From: an uncultured Bdellovibrionales bacterium | GTDB taxonomy: Bacteria; Bdellovibrionota; Bdellovibrionia; Bdellovibrionales; UBA1609 | Direction: 5' to 3' | Length of the DNA stretch: 32,405 nt | NCBI GenBank assembly: GCA_938001965.1 | Contig: CALLBC010000210.1 | Location: 1 to 32,405 of the forward strand | Position numbers and translations under genes: made by a program | Part shown: in pieces, positions 8,425-15,479 of the stretch | How the letters are laid out: the number at the start of each line of letters is the position of its first letter | Position numbering within the stretch: position 1 is the stretch's first letter | Notes under the pieces: model-generated | Told to the model about the DNA's origin: nothing | Seen by the model: only the letters and a program-made list of their open reading frames with translations | Database searches by the model: none

Positions 8425-8533
8425 TTCAGGATGACGTAATGCTTTATTCAGGATGACCGTAAAGCTTTATTTAGGGTGACGTAATGTTGTGTTCTAGTTA
8501 CGTAAAGTTTTATTCGAGCTGAATTAATGTTGC
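8425..8533. repeat. Degenerate 21-23-bp tandem array, TTCAGGATGACGTA type
   Basis: Five consecutive units start at 8425, 8447, 8470, 8492 and 8513. The first two are TTCAGGATGACGTAATGCTT.. and TTCAGGATGACCGTAAAGCT.., and later ones drift (TTTAGGGTGACGTAATGT.., TTCTAGTTACGTAAAG..). The period of 21-23 bp is about two helical turns. The array is preceded by GATCCTTCACTACG, giving the GATCCTTCAC...TCAGGATGAC motif that I recall as a common dispersed repeat in many bacterial genomes. The same unit recurs at 28172-28292. Confidence 0.75.
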
Positions 8534-8544
8534 TTCCTTATGAT

Positions 8545-8623
8545 GGGGCCAAAAGTCTGGTTTGTCTGGCAAAGCTAATCATAGCTAGGCTTTTTAATGA
8601 CTGGGTGAAACTTCAACAGGCCC
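8545..8623. repeat. Decayed copy of hairpin element A
   Basis: 8582-8623 aligns without gaps to 6485-6526, the right arm of element A, with 35 of 42 bases identical by my hand count. The preceding TCTGGCAAAGC matches the central GTGGCAAAGCC hairpin of A. The left arm is reduced to about GGGGCC at 8545-8550, so the terminal inverted repeat is mostly lost. Confidence 0.75.
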
Positions 8624-8805
8624 TAAACTAATAAAGTATAGCTTTATTTAATCGCAAAATTAAATATTTCTTATGGCTGCAATAGAAAAAAATTACTTAA
8701 TAAAATTCATATTTTAGCTTAAGTTGACTACGATCCACGACGATAAGTTTTGGTAGTGGACTTTAATTTTTATGCCCATGGCATATTTTCAACAAAGGTA
8801 AGCAT

Positions 8806-11016
8806 TTGGCTGCAAGAAGCTTAGATAGAGAAGATGTAAAAAACATCGATGAATTTCTAGAAAAGTTGGCCCAGTCCTATTCTCAGGAAAATGTAGATTT
8901 AGTGCGTAAAGCCTATGTGTTTAGTGAAAAGGCCCATGAAGGGCAAATTCGCCGCAGTGGTGAGCCTTATATATCTCACCCTTTAGGTGTGGCTCATATA
9001 TTATTTCAACTCAATTTAGATGTGTCTTCAATCATTACGGGATTATTGCATGATACCGTGGAAGATACAGAAGTGACCATCGAGGATGTAACCCGCGAGT
9101 TTGGCGAAAGTGTGGCTCACTTGGTTGATGGTGTGACCAAAATTTCAAAAATTAAATACCGCCACTCCCATGAAAAACAAGGTGAAAATATTCGTAAAAT
9201 GATTGTGGCCATGGGGCGAGATGTAAGGGTTGTATTAGTAAAGCTTGCTGATCGTTTACATAATATGCGCACCTTAAAACATATGCCCTTTGAAAAACAA
9301 GAGCGTATTGCCGGTGAAACTTTAGCTATTTACGCACCACTTGCTAGTCGCTTAGGTATTAGTTCTGTAAAAGTTGAATTAGAAGACCTTAGCTTTAGGT
9401 ACTCACAGCCAGAGCGTTACTATGAGCTTGCACAAAAAGTGAGTAAGAAAAGAAAGGACCGAGATAAGTATATTGAAGAAGTAAAAGCCACTTTAAGTAG
9501 TGAGTTAACTAAAAGGTCAAATTTAAAATTTGAAGTGACGGGGCGTTCAAAACATCTTTATTCAATTTATAAAAAGATGGAGCATAGAAATGTTGATTAT
9601 GACCAAGTTTATGACATTCTTGCCTTTAGAGTTTGTGTTAATAGTATTCAAGAGTGTTATGAAGCTTTAGGTGTTGTGCATACCATTTGGAAACCAATTC
9701 CTGGCCGCTTTAAAGATTTTATCGCCATGGCTAAAAACAATAACTATCAAAGCTTGCACACAACTGTGATTGGGCCAGGGGCAGAGCGAATTGAAATCCA
9801 AATACGAACTTTTGAAATGCATGACATTGCTGAGTGGGGAATTGCTGCGCACTGGAAATATAAACAAGAAACCCGTGGTGATGGAGACACTGGTGCTGAT
9901 AAGTCTGCCATTGATAAGTTCAATTGGCTGCGCGAGCTAGTGTCGCTCCATCAACAAACTGGCAATGCAGATGAATTCCTTGAAAATGTAAAGACGGACT
10001 TAGCTGAATCTGAAGTTTATGTATTTACACCTAAAGGAGATGTTAAGGAGTTCCCTGATGGAGCCACTCCTATTGATTTTGCCTATAGCATACATACTGA
10101 TGTGGGCAGTAAGGTCGTGGCCGCTCGAGTAAATGGTAAAATGGTTTCCTTAAAGTATATTATGAAAAACGGTGATAATATCGATATCATCACTTCAAAT
10201 AATCAAACGCCATCTAAGGATTGGTTAAAATTTTGTGTCACTTCAAAAGCAAAATCAAAAATTAGAGCTTTTATTAAGTCTGAACAAAGAGAAAAAGCCT
10301 ATAACCTTGGAATAGAAATTCTTGAGAAATCACTTCGTAAAGAGGGTTACTCTGTCAACCGTGTAACGGCAATGCCTGAGTTTCAACAGTACTTGAAAGA
10401 TCAAGGCTGTAATAATATGGATGATTTTTATGTGCGAGTTGGCTACGGAAAGATCACCACTAAAAATATATTAAAGGCCGTCTTCCCTGACCTAAAAACC
10501 AAAGACAAAGAGTCCGATGAGGGCTTTATTCAAAAAGCACTTAAAAAAGTAGTTAGTAAAAATAAAAGTAAATCGCCAATACAGGTGGATGGCGTTACTG
10601 ATATGCTAGTTCGTTTCGGAAAATGCTGTAACCCAATTCCTGGGGATCCCATTATGGGCTTTATAACCATTGGCAGGGGAGTGACTGTTCACAAAGCTGA
10701 CTGTGATAGAGCTTTTGAGATGGATCCCGATCGCCAGTTAGATGTGGCTTGGACTCGAACTGAAATTGCTCATGGTGGGCATGTTAAACTTAAGGTGATA
10801 AGTCATGATATATCAGGTTTATTACGTTTAGTGTCTGAAACCTTTCTAGCCCAAGGAGTGAATATCCTTACTGCTGAAATTAAAACCACTCGCGATAAAA
10901 AAGCCATTTGTAACTTTGATATTGAAGTTAGAAACACCACCCATCTTTCTCACACTATTCAGGCCCTGCAAAAAATTAAGGGTGTTATCGGTGTAACAAG
11001 AGTAAAGAGCTCTTAA
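8806..11016 (+). CDS. rel: RelA/SpoT homologue, bifunctional (p)ppGpp synthetase/hydrolase
   Basis: 736 aa, the full length of a long RSH enzyme. An HD hydrolase domain covers about residues 35-190 and keeps the HDTVEDT motif (82-88), so (p)ppGpp hydrolysis should work. The synthetase domain (about 235-350) has GRSKHLYSIYKKM, YDQVYDILAFRV and NNYQSLHTTV. Then come a TGS domain (VYVFTPKGDVKEFPDGATP, about 405), a conserved cysteine region GKCCNPIPGDPI (about 605) and a C-terminal ACT domain (LKVISHDISGLLRLVSE, about 660-736). As the only RSH in view, with an intact HD site, it is likely the bifunctional type. The start is TTG at 8806 with AAAGG at 8794-8798. It is separated from rpoZ by a terminator and a repeat-rich gap, so it probably has its own promoter. 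Confidence 0.95.
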   Translation: MAARSLDREDVKNIDEFLEKLAQSYSQENVDLVRKAYVFSEKAHEGQIRRSGEPYISHPLGVAHILFQLNLDVSSIITGLLHDTVEDTEVTIEDVTREFGESVAHLVDGVTKISKIKYRHSHEKQGENIRKMIVAMGRDVRVVLVKLADRLHNMRTLKHMPFEKQERIAGETLAIYAPLASRLGISSVKVELEDLSFRYSQPERYYELAQKVSKKRKDRDKYIEEVKATLSSELTKRSNLKFEVTGRSKHLYSIYKKMEHRNVDYDQVYDILAFRVCVNSIQECYEALGVVHTIWKPIPGRFKDFIAMAKNNNYQSLHTTVIGPGAERIEIQIRTFEMHDIAEWGIAAHWKYKQETRGDGDTGADKSAIDKFNWLRELVSLHQQTGNADEFLENVKTDLAESEVYVFTPKGDVKEFPDGATPIDFAYSIHTDVGSKVVAARVNGKMVSLKYIMKNGDNIDIITSNNQTPSKDWLKFCVTSKAKSKIRAFIKSEQREKAYNLGIEILEKSLRKEGYSVNRVTAMPEFQQYLKDQGCNNMDDFYVRVGYGKITTKNILKAVFPDLKTKDKESDEGFIQKALKKVVSKNKSKSPIQVDGVTDMLVRFGKCCNPIPGDPIMGFITIGRGVTVHKADCDRAFEMDPDRQLDVAWTRTEIAHGGHVKLKVISHDISGLLRLVSETFLAQGVNILTAEIKTTRDKKAICNFDIEVRNTTHLSHTIQALQKIKGVIGVTRVKSS

Positions 11017-11184
11017 TGACTAAATTTGAACAACCATGAACTTATTTCACAAGCTTCAAACTTATAAGCCTTCAAAAAGCCTCTAGATGGACCAGGTTTG
11101 ATTTCGCCGTAATTGGAGCTTGGTATGTATCTTGTATTTATAGTGGATATAAAACCCACTGTACGTAGATAAGGATGGTTTGAA

Positions 11185-11505
11185 ATGAAAGTTATTATGG
11201 TTATTGCAGTATGTCTATTTTCAAGCTTAGCGATGGCTAAGAGCGTTTCAATTAATGAGCCAGTAAGTAGCTCTGTGCAAGAAACTTTAATTAATCTTGA
11301 TGGGCGCTGTGTGAGTATTTTAGGCGATAAAAATGATATTAATACTTTGTTAGCACAGGGTTGGTTAAAAGACATTGATGGTCTTTGCGTAAAGTCAGTG
11401 TTGGAAAACTCTAATGGCGATTGTGTTGAAAGTATAAACCAGGCTGATACGACAAGACTTCTTGAGCAAGGCTATGCAAAGTTGGATGTAAACTCTTGTA
11501 ATTAA
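11185..11505 (+). CDS. Small secreted protein with duplicated cysteine motif
   Basis: 106 aa. A clean signal peptide (MKVIMVIAVCLFSSLAMA-K) predicts export. The mature part of about 88 residues holds an internal repeat: GRCVSILGDKNDINTLLAQG...DGLC and GDCVESINQADTTRLLEQG...NSC. This gives four cysteines as two C-x(n)-C pairs that could form disulfides in the periplasm. AAGGATGG sits a few bases upstream of the ATG, and a strong bidirectional terminator follows. It stands alone between rel and the barrel-protein gene. I do not recognise the family and no catalytic motif is visible. Confidence 0.65.
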   Translation: MKVIMVIAVCLFSSLAMAKSVSINEPVSSSVQETLINLDGRCVSILGDKNDINTLLAQGWLKDIDGLCVKSVLENSNGDCVESINQADTTRLLEQGYAKLDVNSCN

Positions 11506-11525
11506 AAAAATAATAATTTTAGTAT

Positions 11526-11557
11526 AAAAAAAGGCTGTGAAATCACAGCCTTTTTTT
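11526..11557. terminator. Bidirectional terminator
   Basis: A-tract, GGCTGTGA, a two-base loop, TCACAGCC, then a T-tract. The symmetric design serves both the + strand small secreted protein gene and the convergent - strand barrel gene. Confidence 0.92.
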
Positions 11558-11579
11558 ATTTTAATTTTTTAATAAATTA

Positions 11580-12476
11580 TTAAAACTTATATGCGATACC
11601 AAATCTTGCAGCAATAAAGCTAGCTGATACTGTGTCTGATGCCGGGAAGTAGTTGTACTCAACAGCTACCGGTAACATCCAGTTTGGAGACATATGATAA
11701 TCAAAGCCGGCAGCACCCACAAAAGTGTTGGCAGTTTCAATGGAATCTTCTTTTAAAGCCGTTGAAGTAGAGCTAATAGGGAAGAGTAAGTTAATACCTC
11801 CACCAACCCATGGACGGAATGAGCTAAGCCCAAAAACATATCGCGCATGTAAATCAACAGTGGCATAACTAATTTCAACAATGCAAGACTTGGTAAAACC
11901 AGTGGTTTGAGTACCGCATTTTTTCGGCCCACTTGGGTCTTCAAGAGTTAAAGACTCCATACCAACCATGCCTCTAAACCAAACAGCATTAAAAAGTTTG
12001 TAGTCAATTAGGCCTTTAAAGTTAAAACCCATCCCTGAAAGTGATGCTTCATGGAAGCCCGGTGGATCTTGACCAATCTTGCTCACTGTCATGCTACCAC
12101 TATTAATACCACCAACAGCACCAACTGCTATGCTTTTAACAGCTGAGCGTGGGTCGTACTCGTCATCTTTTCTTTTACGCTTACGTTGCTTAGAAATCTT
12201 TCTAACACGCTTACGTAGAGTCCACCCTTTTTGAGCTTTACTTTTTTTGCTGATAATACCAATGGCCTTACTACCTTTAACAGCTCTAATTTTTACTAGG
12301 CCTCGTTTTTTTCCGTTTTCAGAAATGATATAAAAAACTTTACCAACTTCAAGGTCAGTCCCCTCAGCTTTGATTAAGATTTTACGTCCTTTTACTTTTG
12401 CTACTGATGCAGCATGTAGACTTTCTGAGAAAGCGAAACTAAATAGAATCACTGTTAATAGACTTATAAACTTCAT
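11580..12476 (-). CDS. Outer-membrane beta-barrel protein candidate with basic linker
   Basis: 298 aa from the ATG at 12476. That start is preferred over the in-frame ATG at 12488 because GGAG lies 8 nt upstream of it and the signal peptide then begins MKFISLLTVILFSFAFSESL. After cleavage near HAA-S, a small beta domain (about 25-85; KVKGRKILIKAEGTDLEVGK..YIISENGKK) reads like an SH3/OB-type fold. A very basic stretch follows (KRVRKISKQRKRKRKDDE, about 90-108). The rest (about 115-298) is glycine- and aromatic-rich alternating strands (VGAVGGINSGS, WVGGGINLLF, WMLPVAVEYNYF) and ends in FGIAYKF, a typical barrel-terminal Phe for BAM-dependent insertion. The size suits an 8-10-strand barrel. 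Function is unknown. One cysteine pair (KKCG...KSC) lies in a predicted loop. Confidence 0.7.
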   Translation of the reverse strand: MKFISLLTVILFSFAFSESLHAASVAKVKGRKILIKAEGTDLEVGKVFYIISENGKKRGLVKIRAVKGSKAIGIISKKSKAQKGWTLRKRVRKISKQRKRKRKDDEYDPRSAVKSIAVGAVGGINSGSMTVSKIGQDPPGFHEASLSGMGFNFKGLIDYKLFNAVWFRGMVGMESLTLEDPSGPKKCGTQTTGFTKSCIVEISYATVDLHARYVFGLSSFRPWVGGGINLLFPISSTSTALKEDSIETANTFVGAAGFDYHMSPNWMLPVAVEYNYFPASDTVSASFIAARFGIAYKF

Positions 12477-12616
12477 TGTAATCTCCATGATGTGGGCTCG
12501 TTTTCGACTCGCCGTATTCTTTATAAGATACTAATATTGTAAGTATATTTTTAAAATGGGGCAAACTGTTAAAAGTTTATACTTAAACTATAGCCGAAAG
12601 GCCAATAGGTTGTGCT

Positions 12617-13027
12617 CTAATCGCGTGCATCTAGTAAGGAGTGTAGTCCTTCATCAACAAGGAATTCGATATTTTCCATACTAAAGTCAGGTTTCTTTAA
12701 GTGAAATAAGCACGTATAGGTTAGGGCTTCATTTGTGTAATTCACTTTAGCCTTAGTTTCATTAGAGTTTTTATAAACATCAAAGTTTGTTTTCAGCTCG
12801 GGTTGGCTACCCTTGATGATATGTTTGTTTGTACTTACAAACTCTTTAAACTCAGGATTATTAGCTATACAGAAAGACTCCTCAAAACTATCTGTGGCGT
12901 TAATAACCACTTTGTTGTTTTCATACTTTCCTTTTGTTTGTATGAATTCATGGGCATCAGACTGGTAAGCTGTGCAAGCAAGGTTGGTTGACAAAATAAG
13001 TATGGATAAAGTTATAAGTGCTTTCAT
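12617..13027 (-). CDS. Small exported protein or lipoprotein, unknown function
   Basis: 136 aa. The N-terminus MKALITLSILILSTNLACTA is a signal sequence. Cys18 could be lipidated, although N-L-A-C is a poor lipobox. The mature domain of about 115 residues has two more cysteines (ESFCIANNP and YTCLFHLK) and mixed strand/helix character; no known domain is recognised. It is a single gene between the barrel-protein gene and the structured region ahead of ssb. The signal peptide and proper start support a real gene over a chance frame. Confidence 0.6.
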   Translation of the reverse strand: MKALITLSILILSTNLACTAYQSDAHEFIQTKGKYENNKVVINATDSFEESFCIANNPEFKEFVSTNKHIIKGSQPELKTNFDVYKNSNETKAKVNYTNEALTYTCLFHLKKPDFSMENIEFLVDEGLHSLLDARD

Positions 13028-13333
13028 GGTTTAATTGTACAACCTGGGGCTTCAAAAATTTAGATAAAATCAAAAACAAGGGCTTAAGGCTTGTCCTTTA
13101 TGCTAATACGCTGCGCAACCGGGCTGAGCTCTCACTTTGTATGTATTTGAATATACGTGATGCGGAACCCTCTTTAGCTTAAATATTAAGCAGCCGCAAG
13201 TGAATCATTTCAATCTCTTGATGACAGAGAAGAATAGGGTTTATATGTTATTTCATCAATTAACAGTAAAGTTTGCTTTACTATTTTACCGTTTGAGCCT
13301 TTAAGCATATCTCAAACTGGGAAGGAGAAGACT
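13028..13333 (+). other. Structured ssb leader / possible small RNA region
   Basis: No gene is seen in this gap. It is rich in local structure. ACAAG...CTTGT lies near 13077-13097. TCACTT (13132-13137) pairs with AAGTGA (13198-13203) and encloses two stems: GTAT...ATAC near 13139-13156, and TGCGG...CCGCA (13161-13198) capped by GCTTAA-ATA-TTAAGC (13177-13191). That set would form a three-way junction. Closer to ssb are AGTAAA-6-TTTACT (13265-13282) and GTTTGAG-13-CTCAAAC (13291-13317), the latter ending just before the ribosome binding site GGGAAGGAG. This could be a regulatory leader or a separate small RNA; no known RNA family was matched. Confidence 0.45.
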
Positions 13334-13747
13334 ATGTCACTAAATAAAGTAATGATCATTGGCCGTTTAGGTAACGATCCAGAATTAAAAACACTTACAT
13401 CAGGAAGTTCTGTTTGCAATTTCAATTTAGCTACTAGTGAGCGTTGGAATGATAAAGAAGGGCAAAAACAAGAGCGCACAGAGTGGCACAGAATTGTTGC
13501 TTGGGGAAAGCAAGCTGAACTATGTGGTAAATATTTATCAAAAGGTCGCCAAGTATATATTGAAGGAAAACTACAAACTCGTTCTTGGGAAGATCAACAA
13601 GGTCAAAAGAAGTATACAACTGAAATCATTGCTAACAGTGTTCAGTTCTTAGGTTCACAACAGCAGCAAGCGTCTCAACAAGCTCCTGCACCAATGGATT
13701 TCGGTCCTGAGCCATCTTTTGAAGCTTCAGAAGATATTCCGTTTTAA
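13334..13747 (+). CDS. ssb: Single-stranded DNA-binding protein
   Basis: 137 aa. It binds single-stranded DNA during replication, recombination and repair. The N-terminal OB fold (about 1-105) is complete: [19 protein letters not shown], the FNLATSERW strand, [20 protein letters not shown], and [16 protein letters not shown] short Gln/Pro-rich linker (about 107-125) leads to the acidic tip SEDIPF, the conserved hook that recruits partner proteins. It is slightly shorter than E. coli SSB because the linker is short. The strong ribosome binding site GGGAAGGAGAAG precedes ATG 13334, with a hairpin directly upstream that may modulate translation. Confidence 0.97.
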   Translation: MSLNKVMIIGRLGNDPELKTLTSGSSVCNFNLATSERWNDKEGQKQERTEWHRIVAWGKQAELCGKYLSKGRQVYIEGKLQTRSWEDQQGQKKYTTEIIANSVQFLGSQQQQASQQAPAPMDFGPEPSFEASEDIPF

Positions 13748-13767
13748 ATTGTTAACTTAATATTTTT

Positions 13768-13801
13768 AAAAAAAAGGAGCTTTAAAGCTCCTTTTTTTTT
13801 A
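13768..13801. terminator. Bidirectional terminator between ssb and gspN
   Basis: AAAAAAAAGGAGCTTTAAAGCTCC followed by nine T residues makes a symmetric stem with an A-tract on one side and a T-tract on the other. It serves ssb on the + strand. On the - strand it starts immediately at the gspN stop codon (13799-13801), ending the gsp operon. Confidence 0.93.
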
Positions 13802-14788
13802 GAAAGGTTGAGTGGACTTCATATTAGGCGGGGGGCCGAATCTTGAGCCACTCACTGCAAATAAAAACCTTGAACCCTTATTGGTGTTTTGTTTGTACTG
13901 ATCTAAAAAACTTAAGAAAAACAACTCTGAGGCTTTGGCTTTTGTGATGTTAAGTGAAATATCAAAGTTGTAGGCACCAAACACTGGAGCCACTTTTGCT
14001 CCAAAACGTTTAACTTTTATTGTCATCTTCCCGCGAACTTTTCCATTAATAGCATCACTAGTCTTGCCTAGTAAAACCTCTTCAATATTAAAACTAGATC
14101 CAGAAAGCTTTCCACGTAGCTTAACCTCTGAAAATTTAATTTCAGGTATATCAATGGGGCCCATGGCAGAGTTCACTGATCCTGCAGGCATAACAAAGTC
14201 TTTAATTTTCATTTCAGTGAGTCCATCGGGCTGAACCTTAAAGCTAGGGTCCACCTTGGCCTCTATTTCTCCAGAAGCTTTACCTTTAAGCTTTACTGGC
14301 AGAGGGTATAGCTTTTCTATTTCTGCTAAATCCACTTTTATAAAATCAGCTTCTATGTTTTGGTTGCGGAGTTTTTTATTGCCCTTTACGAGATCGCCTT
14401 CTTTATAAACTAAGTTTAAGTCGCCCTTTAATAGGCCTTCGGCTGATACAGCCACACCCATTTTAAAGGAAAGTAGGGCAGCAATGGACGGCGCAATGGA
14501 TAAAGAGCTCAGTTTTAAGTTTGATACTTGTGCAGTCTCTACCTGAACCTTTTCAAGATCTACAGAAGGGGTTGGTAAGAGCCCAATGCCCATATCATCA
14601 AATGATATAAACACCTGGTTGTTAGTCATTTTCGAAACTTGGGCAGTGGTGAAATCAGCGAGGTCAGAGTAAGGGAAAAGTAAAACTGTAAATAGTAGGG
14701 CTGAGGTAAAAACTAATAAAATTTTTAACTTGTGAAACTTAAAAATACTTTTAATAAACCCTAATACAGCTTGAATCACACCAGACAT
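13799..14788 (-). CDS. gspN: Type II secretion system protein GspN
   Basis: 329 aa. One transmembrane helix lies near the N-terminus (about 21-40; KILLVFTSALLFTVLLFPY), followed by a large periplasmic domain of beta-rich character (MGIGLLPTPSVDLEKVQVET..., EGLLKGDLNLVYKEGDL). This matches the longer GspN type seen in deltaproteobacterial clusters, distantly like AsmA-type proteins, rather than the classical Xanthomonas/Klebsiella form. GspN is an accessory factor of the inner-membrane side and is absent from many systems. It is the last gene of the gsp operon, 3 nt after gspM. The name rests on position, topology and remembered family features, so it is less certain than gspD-G. Confidence 0.75.
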   Translation of the reverse strand: MSGVIQAVLGFIKSIFKFHKLKILLVFTSALLFTVLLFPYSDLADFTTAQVSKMTNNQVFISFDDMGIGLLPTPSVDLEKVQVETAQVSNLKLSSLSIAPSIAALLSFKMGVAVSAEGLLKGDLNLVYKEGDLVKGNKKLRNQNIEADFIKVDLAEIEKLYPLPVKLKGKASGEIEAKVDPSFKVQPDGLTEMKIKDFVMPAGSVNSAMGPIDIPEIKFSEVKLRGKLSGSSFNIEEVLLGKTSDAINGKVRGKMTIKVKRFGAKVAPVFGAYNFDISLNITKAKASELFFLSFLDQYKQNTNKGSRFLFAVSGSRFGPPPNMKSTQPF

Positions 14789-14791
14789 AAA

Positions 14792-15478
14792 TTAACCTCT
14801 CTTCCCACGTTTTCTTTTTTTCTTTTTCTTTTTGCTGCTTTTGTCGATCTTTTCTTTTTTAACAGGATAGGCATAGCTTACAAGTCGATACTCTACGTTG
14901 AAGTATTGTGGTTTTTCGCCGTCTTCCTTAACTTCGGTTCCAATAAGTTTAATGTGGTTCCTGAATTGTTTAAAATGATAACCAATGTCCACAACTTGTT
15001 TTAAGTTAAGTTGTCTAAACTTTGCTTTGATAGCTGTTTGTAGAATTGGTTTTTTTGCTAAGGCCTTTCCTGTTTTTTCTAAGGGAAGTTCTTCAATAGT
15101 TACAATTTGATTTGGAAGTAAATCAAATCTACTCACAGAAGATCTTACTTGGCTAACAATTGAGCCAGAGTTGGAAGTGGTTGGCAAAGCGTTACGACTT
15201 TTAGGGACTTGGCCATATTTAAACATTTGGCGAATTAAACTTCTGTTATTGTTAAATTTGGTTATATTATCACTGGAAGAGCTTATGTATGAGTAAGGAA
15301 TGTAAACTAGAACTAAAACGACTAGTACTGCGCCAGCGATGGTTAATATTTTTTGTGTTTGTGCCGGTAGGGTTTCGTACTTTTCTTTAAGAGTGTTTAC
15401 ATGTGGGTTTTCAGCTAATTGTTCTTTTAGCTGAGCAAACTTCTCAATGGCTTGGTCTTTTATATCTTCTAAACCCAT
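14792..15478 (-). CDS. gspM: Type II secretion platform protein GspM (PilO-like)
   Basis: 228 aa from ATG 15478, chosen because it follows the gspL stop by one base and has AAAGGCGG 8 nt upstream; a GTG at 15487 would overlap gspL. It has a short cytoplasmic region (about 1-42), one membrane helix (ILTIAGAVLVVLVLVYIPYS) and a periplasmic domain with helix plus ferredoxin-like strands (IVSQVRSSVSRFDLLP, LKQVVDIGYHFKQF). The C-terminal tail is extremely basic (about 15 Lys/Arg at the end), which is unusual for a periplasmic tail. GspM dimerises and partners GspL in the inner-membrane platform. The assignment comes from topology and gene order L-M-N; sequence identity in this family is low. Confidence 0.75.
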   Translation of the reverse strand: MGLEDIKDQAIEKFAQLKEQLAENPHVNTLKEKYETLPAQTQKILTIAGAVLVVLVLVYIPYSYISSSSDNITKFNNNRSLIRQMFKYGQVPKSRNALPTTSNSGSIVSQVRSSVSRFDLLPNQIVTIEELPLEKTGKALAKKPILQTAIKAKFRQLNLKQVVDIGYHFKQFRNHIKLIGTEVKEDGEKPQYFNVEYRLVSYAYPVKKEKIDKSSKKKKKKRKRGKRG

Positions 15479-15479
15479 A

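Larger units (their letters stand above)
8359..8805. other. Repeat-rich intergenic region upstream of rel
   Basis: This non-coding gap of nearly 450 bp holds, in order: a hairpin GTGAAGG...CCTTCAC (8393-8420), a degenerate tandem array (8425-8533), a decayed copy of hairpin element A (8545-8623), and then AT-rich sequence up to the rel ribosome binding site. The rel promoter should lie in the last 150 bp. The segment around 8717-8765 can form a loose stem (TCCAC with GTGGA, TTAAGT with ACTTTAA), which may be leader structure. No open frame with family resemblance was found. Confidence 0.6.

Noticed and set aside
8425-8533. CRISPR array
   Set aside because: The units are contiguous, 21-23 bp, with no conserved repeat alternating with unique spacers, and no cas gene is present. 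The same applies to 28172-28292.
13080-13215. 6S RNA or another named RNA gene
   Set aside because: The fold does not show the long rod with a central bubble, and I could not match conserved 6S blocks. Reported only as structured sequence.
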